Made by a program: the position numbers and the translations under genes. From JAFGPS01 sp964570855 (GTDB taxonomy: Bacteria > Planctomycetota > Phycisphaerae > Sedimentisphaerales > Anaerobacaceae): a stretch of 32,450 nucleotides of DNA. Below the pieces are notes generated by a model. That model did no database searches and had not been told where the DNA came from. It saw only the letters and a program-made list of their open reading frames with translations. The stretch lies in contig CAZMZR010000039.1 in the NCBI GenBank assembly GCA_964570855.1, forward strand, positions 1 through 32,450. Reading direction: 5' to 3'. Shown one piece after another: positions 16,311 through 23,140 of the stretch (position 1 is its first letter; the number at the start of each line of letters is the position of its first letter).

Positions 16311-16344
16311 CTTAAGCTTATTTTAAGGTGCGATTTGTTAATAT
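16311..16344 (+). promoter_or_regulatory. PmrA-box-like direct repeat and -10 upstream of the methyltransferase
   Basis: CTTAAG-CTTAT-TTTAAG at 16311-16327 is followed after 11 nt by TAATAT (16339-16344). Half-sites, spacer and the distance to the -10 are the same as at 14462-14495. The predicted transcript would begin near 16351, about 65 nt before the methyltransferase ATG. Confidence 0.72.
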
Positions 16345-16416
16345 AGAAAATCTATATACGGCGTTGTTGCTCGTAAAATATTCATAATTATATCTGGATT
16401 TGGAAAAAATTGGGGG

Positions 16417-17181
16417 ATGAAAGACATTAATAAAAACCAAATAAAAGAGCAATATGAGAAACCTATGGGTGCTTTTAAGAAGAATAACTTCAATTCAGGG
16501 CACGCAGCTAATTCCGGTAGTAAGCATAGAACAACCATCCAACATGTCGCACCTTACATGCGTTCTGTGAAAGAACGATGTGAAGGAAGGTACATTAAAA
16601 GGGCTTTGTCAGGTGTGCCTCGTGGCACATCTGTATTGAACTGGCCCTGTGGATGCAGCCGACTTTTACCCCTTCTAAAAAAGTTAGGTTATAACGTCAC
16701 ATCGGCAGATTCTTCATCTGATGCGGTTAGCCGGATCCGTCTGTATTGCGGTTTGCTTGGTGAAAATTGCATTGGTGATAAAGATGACTTCAAGGTCGTA
16801 GATATTTTCCAGACCGGTTTTGTTGCTGACTGTTTTGGAGCAGCGATTGTAAATCAACTTTTTCGATGTTTACCTGATAAACAGATACGTCAACTGATAT
16901 TGAAAGAGCTTAGGAGGATATGTACCGGACCAATTATTGTTTCATTTTTCTGCAACACAATGATTCATGAACTCACACGGCGTGAAGGGAAAGAATCTCA
17001 TAGAGATGGAGTAAAGAATCACTTTAGTCTGAGTCGCAAAGCATTGACAGAAGAAGTCCGTAAGTGTGGTTTGACTGTTGAGAAATGGGTGCCAAGATAT
17101 AGTCTCCTCTCGAAACTTGCATGTGCAGTATTAGTTCGAGATAAAAGCTACGAAAGATCCTTCACAAACAAACTGAAGTAA
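16417..17181 (+). CDS. Class I SAM-dependent methyltransferase, target unknown
   Basis: This 254-residue soluble protein has motif I VLNWPCGCSRLLPLLKKLGY at about 73-92 (a variant of VLDxPCGxGR, with Asn for the usual Asp). It is followed by VTSADSSSDAV (the acidic ribose-binding position) and FKVVDIFQTGF (motif III region). IVNQLFRCLPDKQIRQLILKELRRI then leads into the post-core strands. The Rossmann-type fold and SAM binding are well supported; the substrate is not. The first 40 residues are hydrophilic and probably disordered. It is controlled by a PmrA-box-like promoter, so an LPS or lipid A core sugar or phosphate is an attractive but unproven target. ATG at 16417 is preceded by a G-rich run (GGGGG), not a classical Shine-Dalgarno. 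Confidence 0.78.
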   Translation: MKDINKNQIKEQYEKPMGAFKKNNFNSGHAANSGSKHRTTIQHVAPYMRSVKERCEGRYIKRALSGVPRGTSVLNWPCGCSRLLPLLKKLGYNVTSADSSSDAVSRIRLYCGLLGENCIGDKDDFKVVDIFQTGFVADCFGAAIVNQLFRCLPDKQIRQLILKELRRICTGPIIVSFFCNTMIHELTRREGKESHRDGVKNHFSLSRKALTEEVRKCGLTVEKWVPRYSLLSKLACAVLVRDKSYERSFTNKLK

Positions 17182-17302
17182 TAAGTGAATCTGAAATAAT
17201 TGGATATGCTTTTCAGATTCCACATAATACAAGTGGAAAATCCCAGCATTGTGACTGAGAGGATCAAGTAGAAAATAGCCAGATAAGTAAAGGAGATCTG
17301 TT

Positions 17303-17680
17303 ATGAAATTGAACTCAGGCTGGTTATATACAATCCTTCTTGCTGCCGTATTATACAAGATGTTAGTGACCGCAGTTTTTTCCAGTCGTTCCATCACACA
17401 AGAGAGGAAAGTCACTATGCCGCCATCGGAATTACCAGTTGTCATAAGAAATGCTATTGAGCAGGTATTTCCGGAAGGCCAGATCATAGCAATTCAAAAA
17501 GAGGTTGAAGGTGAAGATCCGGGCCGGTACGATGTGGAAATGCGTTCCGATGGGAAGGAATACGAGATTGAAATCTCTCCGGAGGGAAAGGTCATTGAGA
17601 TCGAAGAAAAAACACCCGCAGCAAAAATAGCAGAGGCCAAACAAGGCAGGAAGTGGACGATTACGAGGACGGCAAGATAG
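17303..17680 (+). CDS. PepSY-like secreted/anchored protein, possibly truncated
   Basis: This 125-residue protein has an N-terminal hydrophobic segment (7-27, uncleaved anchor or signal peptide) and a PepSY-like domain at about 42-101. Key stretches are LPVVIRNAIEQVFPEGQI, GRYDVEMRSDGKEYEIEISPEGKVIEIEE. AAAGGAG (17289-17295) lies 7 nt before the ATG, so this start is secure. PepSY-like proteins of this size are periplasmic and of poorly known function (inhibitor or sensor type). The last 15 or so residues (KQGRKWTITRTAR) are basic and unlike the family, because from about 17650 onward the DNA encodes another protein in a different frame. Confidence 0.72.
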   Translation: MKLNSGWLYTILLAAVLYKMLVTAVFSSRSITQERKVTMPPSELPVVIRNAIEQVFPEGQIIAIQKEVEGEDPGRYDVEMRSDGKEYEIEISPEGKVIEIEEKTPAAKIAEAKQGRKWTITRTAR

Positions 17681-17988
17681 TCAGACACTCGGGTGCGTGG
17701 CGAGCCGACCAGAGGGATTCCAAAGCGGGCATTATTATGCCGGGTACGGTTCTTCTGGGAGCCAGGCACTATCAGGAGATTGCACCAAACGCCATGGACC
17801 GGGCCGAGATAATCAGTGATAATGTGATAATGAAGACACCGGCGGGTACGTTTAGGAACTGTATAAAAGTAGAAGAGACTTCCGGAATAGATCCGGACGA
17901 TAAGTGCTATAAAACGTATGCACCAGGAGTAGGTCTAATTCAGGATGAAGATTTGCTGCTAACCGGATATAGCAAGGCAATACAATGA
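17653..17988 (+). pseudogene. C-terminal piece of a secreted-type protein, out of frame with the PepSY gene
   Basis: The frame is open from 17599 to the stop at 17986-17988 and recognisable from VDDYEDGKIVRHSGAW (17653 on) through KAGIIMPGTVLLG, HYQEIAPNAMDRAEI, KTPAGTFRNCIKVEETSG and YAPGVGLIQDEDLLL. From memory, this is the C-terminal part of a family of bacterial secreted proteins in which the first motif is normally preceded by a longer N-terminal domain with a WYFGE-type block. Here that N-terminal domain, signal peptide and ribosome binding site are absent, and the piece joins the PepSY gene with a 28-nt overlap in the -1 frame. It is best read as a deletion junction or frameshift between two secreted-protein genes. 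Independent translation from GTG 17653 cannot be excluded. Confidence 0.55.
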
Positions 17989-17998
17989 GCAATTTCAT

Positions 17999-18232
17999 TC
18001 AAGGATTTGCCATGGACGATACGCTAAGATACATGCAGCCAGAGATATGACTTTGGACAAGTACTTTTATTGCCGCTTTGATATGTTCCGGCAGTTTAGA
18101 CCAAGCGTTTATGATTTGCTGTAATTCGGGGCAAATTTTGGATTTATGCACCCGATTCTGCACCCTCTTGGAATTGGTGTTTTCGCTAACTTCTTTGTTG
18201 TTCGTTCCTTGTGAAATTAAGTTCGAATCCAA
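17999..18232 (-). pseudogene. Possible remnant of a site-specific integrase C-terminal tail
   Basis: The minus strand is open for 77 codons. The stretch ICPELQQIINAWSKLPEHIK, continuing with AAIKVLVQS, resembles (from memory of the family, not searched) the short 'PDLxxIIxAWPxLPExIKAxI' tail found at the C-terminus of tyrosine integrases in Planctomycetota. No catalytic integrase domain precedes it: the upstream side is interrupted by the tRNA-3'-end-like sequence at 18222-18241 and the promoter of the DUF362 gene. If correct, this is what is left of a mobile element. It may instead be a chance frame. Confidence 0.35.
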
Positions 18233-18249
18233 CCCGGCCCATTAATTCC
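18222..18249 (+). repeat. tRNA 3'-end-like sequence, left copy of a 16-bp direct repeat (att-like)
   Basis: Positions 18222-18241 read exactly as the last 20 nt of a tRNA gene: seven-base T loop TTCGAAT, T-stem strand CCAAC, acceptor strand CCGGCCC, discriminator A. The 5' half of a tRNA is absent and the preceding five bases do not pair. From the acceptor strand on, 16 bp (18234-18249) recur exactly at 20242-20257. Partial tRNA 3' ends are the usual footprint of integrase-mediated insertion. Confidence 0.6.
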
Positions 18250-18351
18250 TTGTTCTCTACGGTTGTATCCTATTATTCATCCAATTCCGCATCACAATCG
18301 GATTCTAATATTCCAAATTCACTTTTCAACGTCATGCTCTCCGGAAAGCGT

Positions 18352-18380
18352 TTGACTCGGCTGCTCAATTGTGCTATATT
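18352..18380 (+). promoter_or_regulatory. Sigma-70-type promoter of the DUF362 gene
   Basis: TTGACT (18352-18357), a 17-nt spacer and TATATT (18375-18380) give a near-consensus promoter. Transcription would begin near 18387, leaving about 106 nt of leader before the GTG start at 18493. This argues that the long open frame upstream of 18493 is not coding. Confidence 0.7.
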
Positions 18381-18492
18381 ATCTTGTCATAAAATCTTAA
18401 ATACTCATTTTTCGCTATGTGGTCTTTTTGGTGCTTCCTGGGGGAAAAATAAGGTCATCCAATCAGGTCTCATAGAGAACAGGAGGATAATT

Positions 18493-20166
18493 GTGCCAAC
18501 TTTGAAAAGCAAAGACCAAAACAAGCATTGTTCCAAAACAGGAAAAATCGTTCCGCAAACTCGAAAACGCTGGTGGCTTTTGTGGCTGGGCTCGTTTACC
18601 GGCTTAGCTGCGCTCATTTGGTTCCTCGTGCGCGTAATTCCAAAACCTTCCCGTGCGACATATCCATGCCAGCGTGTGGCGTTTCCACTGGCATCAGGCT
18701 TTATTGTCTGGCTGCTGGGGATAATTGGCTCAATCACAGCCTATCGAAAGGCAAAAAAAGCGTTTACGCGAGCACGCCATGTCCTTGCCGGGACCTGCAT
18801 CATTATCAGTATCGGTTTTATCTTCATGGCTATGAGCAGCACCGAGCCAGAAATAGCATACAGCCAGGAATCCTTCACTGCCAACAGTCCACTCGGCGAC
18901 GGCAAAGGTATCTATCCGGGAAGAGTCGCCTGGATTCATGATCCCAACGCTACTGACTGGAACGGGGATGGGCCGCCATACTGGTACGATGACACCTGCA
19001 CCGATCAAACGGTTGTAACCGAAATGCTGTCGAAGGCACTTCAGGCTTTAACGGGTGAAAGCAGCGACGCCAACTCCTGGGACGCCATATTCAGAAACTT
19101 CAATCAGCAAAGAGGCAAAGGTGACATTGGCTACACGCCGGGCGAAAAAATCGCAATAAAAGTCAATTTCGTATTAATGTATGGCGTCAACAATGGAGTG
19201 AAACCCTCCGGCTTCTGGGGCAACCGCCATAACCAAATAGACAATTCTCCACAGCTTACCATAGCACTTCTAAAGCGACTAATCGACGTCGCAGGAGTCA
19301 GCCCCAACGATATAAGCATAGGCGACCCTTCGCAGGGTATGCCGAATTACTGGTATGATATGGTCTCCGCGGAATGCCCGGACGTCGTCTATTTGACAAA
19401 GCCGGATTATCCTCTTTACGGCAGGACGACCGTGACATTCGATCCTAATGCACCTTTCTACTGGAGTGATCCGGATCCTGCCCACTGGACCAATGTCACG
19501 CAACAGGATTATATTCCGACACATTTCGCCCAGGCAGATTATTTTATTAACTTTCCTATACTTAAAGGTCATGAACACGCCGGAATCACACTCGGCGCTA
19601 AAAACCACTACGGCTCTTTAAGAATACCAAACGCCCATGGTTACTACGATATGCATTGGTCGAGAGTGTTGCCGAGCGAGTCACCCGGGATGGGAAGGTA
19701 CAGGGCAACCGTTGACCTGTTAGGACATCCGAATCTTGGCGGCAAAACACTCCTAACCTTAATTGACGGGCTTTACGCAGGCCAAAGCTGGGATTCCTTC
19801 CCGGTCAAATGGCAGATGGAGCCGTTCAACGATGACTGGCCGTCCAGTATATTCCTCTCGCAGGACAAAATCGCGATCGACTCGGTGGCCTTCGACTTTT
19901 TGTACAACGAGTGGCTCACTCATCCACACATGTCCGGAGCGCATGATTATCTGCATGAGGCAGCACTTATCCCCGAACCACCGTCCGGCGTTATTTACGA
20001 CCCTAACAACGATGGAGGACTAATTGAGAGCTTAGGTGTTCACGAGCACTGGAACAATCCTCTCGACAAACAATACAGCCGAAATCTCGATCCGAACGGA
20101 ATCGGCATCGAACTGGTAACTGAGCCGTACGAAGACCTGCCGGAGATTTCTTTAGAGGTGCAATAG
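18493..20166 (+). CDS. DUF362-domain membrane protein
   Basis: This 557-residue protein is read from GTG 18493. The start is chosen because AGGAGG (18481-18486) stands 6 nt upstream; the frame is open back to 18211, but a promoter lies inside that extension. Three transmembrane helices lie at about 27-49, 62-82 and 96-114, followed by an extracytoplasmic DUF362 domain. Recognisable blocks are GEKIAIKVNFV, DISIGDPSQGMPNYW, YFINFPILKGHEHAGITLGA followed by KNHYG, and QDKIAIDSVAFDF. DUF362 proteins are often Fe-S or iron-associated and of unproven function; no ferredoxin cysteine cluster is seen in this one. The gene has its own promoter and is bracketed by the 16-bp repeat at 18234-18249 and 20242-20257, so it could have arrived as a unit. 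Confidence 0.85.
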   Translation: MPTLKSKDQNKHCSKTGKIVPQTRKRWWLLWLGSFTGLAALIWFLVRVIPKPSRATYPCQRVAFPLASGFIVWLLGIIGSITAYRKAKKAFTRARHVLAGTCIIISIGFIFMAMSSTEPEIAYSQESFTANSPLGDGKGIYPGRVAWIHDPNATDWNGDGPPYWYDDTCTDQTVVTEMLSKALQALTGESSDANSWDAIFRNFNQQRGKGDIGYTPGEKIAIKVNFVLMYGVNNGVKPSGFWGNRHNQIDNSPQLTIALLKRLIDVAGVSPNDISIGDPSQGMPNYWYDMVSAECPDVVYLTKPDYPLYGRTTVTFDPNAPFYWSDPDPAHWTNVTQQDYIPTHFAQADYFINFPILKGHEHAGITLGAKNHYGSLRIPNAHGYYDMHWSRVLPSESPGMGRYRATVDLLGHPNLGGKTLLTLIDGLYAGQSWDSFPVKWQMEPFNDDWPSSIFLSQDKIAIDSVAFDFLYNEWLTHPHMSGAHDYLHEAALIPEPPSGVIYDPNNDGGLIESLGVHEHWNNPLDKQYSRNLDPNGIGIELVTEPYEDLPEISLEVQ

Positions 20167-20241
20167 CGAACTATAAGGACCCTGTTCAAAATTTGATTGC
20201 TAACTGTAACTGTGGATATCCGCTTGAGCCTAATTCAAGCT

Positions 20242-20257
20242 CCGGCCCATTAATTCC
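20242..20257 (+). repeat. Right copy of the 16-bp direct repeat
   Basis: CCGGCCCATTAATTCC here is identical to 18234-18249. Unlike the left copy, it lacks the T-loop and T-stem bases of the tRNA-like sequence, being preceded by AATTCAAGCT. The pair encloses the DUF362 gene and its promoter, separated by 2008 nt. Confidence 0.65.
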
Positions 20258-20557
20258 CAGAGGATGGCGGAGGATGAGGCTTGCCTGTAAAAAAAACTTA
20301 CTTTCACATCGAATGATACCTTGAGAGCACACTTCCAAACGATTCTTTTGTGATTTGACCTGCAATTGCGATAAATGCCGTTTATCGCAGTTAATGTGTC
20401 TTTTCGAGACAATTTGTTCTGCCGGGACTATGGTGAAAAAGCTGTCGATATAAAAAAAGAGATAAATTAATAAAAAGCGTTGCGCCCGGCGAACCAGGTG
20501 GAACTTAATTACAAAGAATAACCTGGGCAGGTATTTTGAATCACACACTATTATTTC
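20258..20557. other. Intergenic stretch without a convincing gene
   Basis: Both minus-strand frames here are open for 60 to 120 codons, but neither has a ribosome binding site or a recognisable domain, and codon use is poor. One reads KRIVWKCALKVSFDVKVSFF and RQASSSAILWELMGRSLN into the 16-bp repeat and may be a decayed gene end. A weak hairpin (CCAGGT at 20494-20499 with ACCTGG at 20521-20526) lies upstream of the terminator. It could be the 3' part of a transcript, but nothing identifies an RNA gene. Confidence 0.4.
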
Positions 20558-20606
20558 AGCCCCTGCTTTCCTCTACCTCCTCCTCCTGGAGCAGGGGCTT
20601 TTTTTT
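20558..20606 (+). terminator. Strong rho-independent terminator
   Basis: AGCCCCTGCT (20558-20567) pairs perfectly over 10 bp with AGCAGGGGCT (20590-20599), with a pyrimidine-rich loop of 22 nt and a run of eight T (20599-20606). It is about 390 nt past the DUF362 stop, and is the only visible terminator for that transcript or for an unrecognised RNA in between. Confidence 0.88.
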
Positions 20607-20820
20607 CAAATTTTTTTCATAATTTATTATTTCAGAGATCGGCTAAAAACATCAATTTCATCACTGACTTACATCCAATTTGAAGTGTAAAATGACGGTT
20701 CCACTGAGCAAGTGACATTTAGTGCAGATATATCTATCGGTTTAATATATGAAATAAGGGATGAAGCTTGAAAAAAGCAAGCTTATACAATACATGTTTT
20801 TTCTTTTAGCAACGGTTTTC

Positions 20821-21321
20821 TCAACTTATTAGCCGGTGCCGATTTCGTGACTGTAACCGTTTTGCCAAAGTAGCAACGCTCTGAAGTTCGTGAACATCCA
20901 GCGGCGGGCATGATCTTTTTAATCGTTCCGGTTTTACAATTTTGTTTATTGACACTCTGCCGATATGCCTTTGTTTGTTGATTCCAAAAAAATATTGCCC
21001 GGCGTCGGTTAACAGTTCAACAGGCCGATGACCCGGAGATTCATTGATTGGCTGATGCTCTGTGATTTCATAAAGAAGCTTCTCAATATGTGTTTTTGCT
21101 TTTTCCCACTGCTCCGAGGGCCGTTGCTGGGTATTCTGTTGTCGATTATGATATATAAGTAAATTAGTGTTCTTTGTCTTTCTTTTTCTTTTTAAGAGTA
21201 ACGGCAGCAGAATCAGAACCATCAGAGCTGTTATTAACAATCCCCATCCCGCAACTATGACATGATTGAATAGAAATGAGTAAATTTGTGCAAACGCGCT
21301 CGCAAATATATCCAAGGCCAT
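20821..21321 (-). CDS. Hypothetical protein with one N-terminal membrane anchor
   Basis: This 166-residue protein has a hydrophobic helix at about 22-43 (VAGWGLLITALMVLILLPLL) followed by KRKRKTK, so the rest should be cytoplasmic. The cytoplasmic part is hydrophilic, with a helical stretch around 70-90 (SEQWEKAKTHIEKLLYEI) and a basic end. I do not recognise a family. The start ATG 21321 has AAGGGG 6 nt upstream, which supports it as a real gene. It stands alone, convergent with the terminator at 20558-20606 and 214 nt from it. Confidence 0.6.
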   Translation of the reverse strand: MALDIFASAFAQIYSFLFNHVIVAGWGLLITALMVLILLPLLLKRKRKTKNTNLLIYHNRQQNTQQRPSEQWEKAKTHIEKLLYEITEHQPINESPGHRPVELLTDAGQYFFGINKQRHIGRVSINKIVKPERLKRSCPPLDVHELQSVATLAKRLQSRNRHRLIS

Positions 21322-22053
21322 CTTTTTCCCCTTCCAATTATTGGGATTATTGTAAATCCGTTCAGTATCAGTTACCTATAAGACCTTAGTGAATGTAATT
21401 GGAGTTCAGAAAGTTTTAGCAGTTGTAATGATTTCGCAAGACAAACAAACTCCCTTTTACAGTTCTTACCAACAGGATGTACTTGTCGGCTCAAACCATT
21501 TGGCATTTATCCTCAGTGCCTTTATGCTTTCAAACAAATTCTTTCTGTGGTGGAAAGCTTGATATGGAACTAAATGAAGCCTTCTCACCACTCCTCCAAA
21601 TACTTCGAGTATAAAATACTACGGTTTATAATATATGTCAAAAGAAAAAGTCCTATAATAGTGATAATTACAGATAAAATAAATCTAAATGCATGGAATG
21701 TAAATATGGGATATATGCATATTATGGGTAATATATTGAAGGCTATGAAAAGATTGTCACAAATGCTTTAAATCATCTTTATATTTAAATATATCTACTC
21801 GTATATAAATATGTTATTGCTTTATGAAAAGGCAGAATCGACACTCATTATCGCCTTAAGAATTAAAGTTAGTATTGTAAAACCTTCCGCAAATTCTGAA
21901 ATTCAAACGTATAAAGCGACGATTTAATCCCCTTTTATTTGTCGAATATATACCATTTCTCGACAAACTGTAAATACAGGCCTTTTTTTGTTCGATAATG
22001 TTAATGTCGTTGTAAAAAGCAGTTTTATCGACTGTACACGGAGATTGTAAAAA
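21322..22053. other. AT-rich gap, no gene seen
   Basis: About 730 nt without a credible coding region. A 65-codon plus-strand frame (21574-21771) has no ribosome binding site and its composition is simply that of AT-rich DNA. The only structured element seen is the inverted repeat at 21938-21967. The last 90 nt should contain the promoter of the sugar isomerase gene, though no clear -35/-10 pair was found. Confidence 0.5.
21938..21967. promoter_or_regulatory. 8-14-8 inverted repeat upstream of the sugar isomerase gene
   Basis: TTTGTCGA (21938-21945) and TCGACAAA (21960-21967) are perfect inverted copies separated by 14 AT-rich nt. They lie 87 nt before the isomerase ATG. The size and symmetry suit a dimeric repressor operator, or a hairpin in a leader. 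The binding protein is not known. Confidence 0.4.
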
Positions 22054-22845
22054 ATGCTAATCAGGTATGTTGTTTCTTCGATGATTTTTTGGGGGCGTGA
22101 ACATCCGCTGTCCCTTGAGCAGGAGTGCCTGTTTTTAAAATCTCTTGGTTTTGGTATAGAACTGTGGCCGAACATAAAAGGCCAGAATGAGTGCAGATAC
22201 GAACGACGTAATTGGCACAGGCTGGCCGAAGCGACACAGGATATGCTGGTAGTGATGCGCTCACGCGATGACAGCCCGACACTGGAACAATGGAATGAAC
22301 AGATCGAATGCGCCAAACTGCTTAAAGCGAACATAGTAACCGATTTACAAAGTATTGGTATCCTGGATGAGCCGGAGCTTAACGGCTGTGGTTTTACCGC
22401 TGAAATAGCTCGAATAGCTGAAGATAATGATGTTAAGATATGCCTCGAAACCGGCCGTCTGCCGCTGCTTAAAAAAGCCGGCAAAAAATATAAGTCCCTT
22501 TTTTACTGCCTCGATACGGGTTTTGCCAATCTCGACGGCGAATATTCCTTCAGGCAATATGTCGATGATTTGGCTCCAAGAGTGACCCATCTTCACCTGA
22601 CTGATAACTACGGACAGATAGACGACCATGTTCCTCCCGGCTTAAACGGCGGTATGCCCCGGGAAAACTGGGATTATTTGCTTGATGTTCTTCATAAAAA
22701 GGACAATGAAATAGTAGGTTCACTCGAAATGTGTCCGTGTATGCCGTCTGTTATGATACGACAGGCTACAGAGTTCTTATTTGATGAGCTGAAATGGCCG
22801 GATCGCCCCAAAAAACAGCCCGGCTATGCCCATGGCTATTTATAG
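22054..22845 (+). CDS. Sugar phosphate isomerase/epimerase (xylose-isomerase-like TIM barrel)
   Basis: This 263-residue protein belongs to the AP-endonuclease-2 / xylose-isomerase-like fold. The likely metal ligands are the Glu of ICLETGRLP, the Asp of FYCLDTGFANLDG, the His of THLHLTDNYGQIDDH and the Glu of VGSLEMCP, in the order typical of this superfamily. It begins with SSMIFWGREHPLSLEQECLFLKSLGFGIELWP, where the first strand and helix place a catalytic-site Glu. The true reaction (isomerisation or epimerisation of a sugar, inositol or similar compound) cannot be told. ATG at 22054 has GGAGAT about 8 nt upstream. It is a single gene, with a small convergent frame immediately downstream. 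Confidence 0.82.
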   Translation: MLIRYVVSSMIFWGREHPLSLEQECLFLKSLGFGIELWPNIKGQNECRYERRNWHRLAEATQDMLVVMRSRDDSPTLEQWNEQIECAKLLKANIVTDLQSIGILDEPELNGCGFTAEIARIAEDNDVKICLETGRLPLLKKAGKKYKSLFYCLDTGFANLDGEYSFRQYVDDLAPRVTHLHLTDNYGQIDDHVPPGLNGGMPRENWDYLLDVLHKKDNEIVGSLEMCPCMPSVMIRQATEFLFDELKWPDRPKKQPGYAHGYL

Positions 22846-22850
22846 ATCAA

Positions 22851-23045
22851 CTAAATCAGGGTAAAATCCACACACAGCCATTCCTTCGAGCTTAGGAAAT
22901 TGATATTATCTTCTTGTTCTGCATTACTTATGAGATAATCTGTAACTGCACCGGGAGCAGGAAAAAGCCGCCACTTTTTTTTGCCCGTAAAAACGGCAAA
23001 ACCCGATAACTTCTCCACTTTATTTAATATATGACCATATGGCAT
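22851..23045 (-). CDS. Small hypothetical ORF, doubtful
   Basis: This 64-codon minus-strand frame starts at ATG 23045 and ends 6 nt from the convergent isomerase gene. The translation looks moderately protein-like (FAVFTGKKKWRLFPAPGAV, then DYLISNAEQEDNINFLSSKE), which is why it is listed. It has no Shine-Dalgarno and no recognised domain, and could be the 3' end of a lost gene. Confidence 0.25.
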   Translation of the reverse strand: MPYGHILNKVEKLSGFAVFTGKKKWRLFPAPGAVTDYLISNAEQEDNINFLSSKEWLCVDFTLI

Positions 23046-23064
23046 GGGGAAGTAAAAAAAAGCT

Positions 23065-23093
23065 TTGACAATCTTGTATAAAAACTATATAAT
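23065..23093 (+). promoter_or_regulatory. Consensus sigma-70 promoter
   Basis: TTGACA (23065-23070), 17 nt, TATAAT (23088-23093) is a perfect match to the housekeeping consensus. It lies 47 nt upstream of the lipoprotein ATG. High constitutive expression would be expected. Confidence 0.88.
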
Positions 23094-23140
23094 ACTCTTA
23101 ATATTTATAGCTCACCAATACTCTATGGGAGGTAAAGTTG

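Noticed and set aside
17607..17612. A6 run as a programmed -1 frameshift site between the PepSY frame and the downstream frame
   Set aside because: The zero-frame codons at the run are GAA-AAA-ACA, so the A-AAA-AAC heptamer is not in the phase needed for tandem slippage, and no downstream pseudoknot or upstream Shine-Dalgarno was seen. A mutation or deletion junction is simpler.
18150..18241. Complete tRNA gene
   Set aside because: Only the T loop, the 3' strand of the T stem, the acceptor 3' strand and the discriminator are present; no D arm, anticodon arm or 5' acceptor strand precedes them.
18211..18492. N-terminal extension of the DUF362 protein by 94 residues
   Set aside because: The frame is open, but the extension begins inside the tRNA-like sequence, contains a near-consensus promoter, and AGGAGG lies exactly before the GTG at 18493.
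20186..20548. 120-codon minus-strand gene
   Set aside because: No Shine-Dalgarno and no recognisable domain. An overlapping frame is equally open, and it crosses the 16-bp repeat.
21574..21771. 65-codon protein gene in the AT-rich gap
   Set aside because: No ribosome binding site; the composition (Ile, Lys, Asn, Met) is what AT-rich non-coding DNA gives.
21857..21870. Fourth PmrA-box-like site (CTTAAG near 21858)
   Set aside because: The only second half-site nearby is at the wrong spacing, and no gene starts within a useful distance.
22900..23060. Riboswitch or structured leader before the CsgG-like lipoprotein
   Set aside because: The promoter at 23065-23093 places the transcription start near 23100, so this region is upstream of the transcript.
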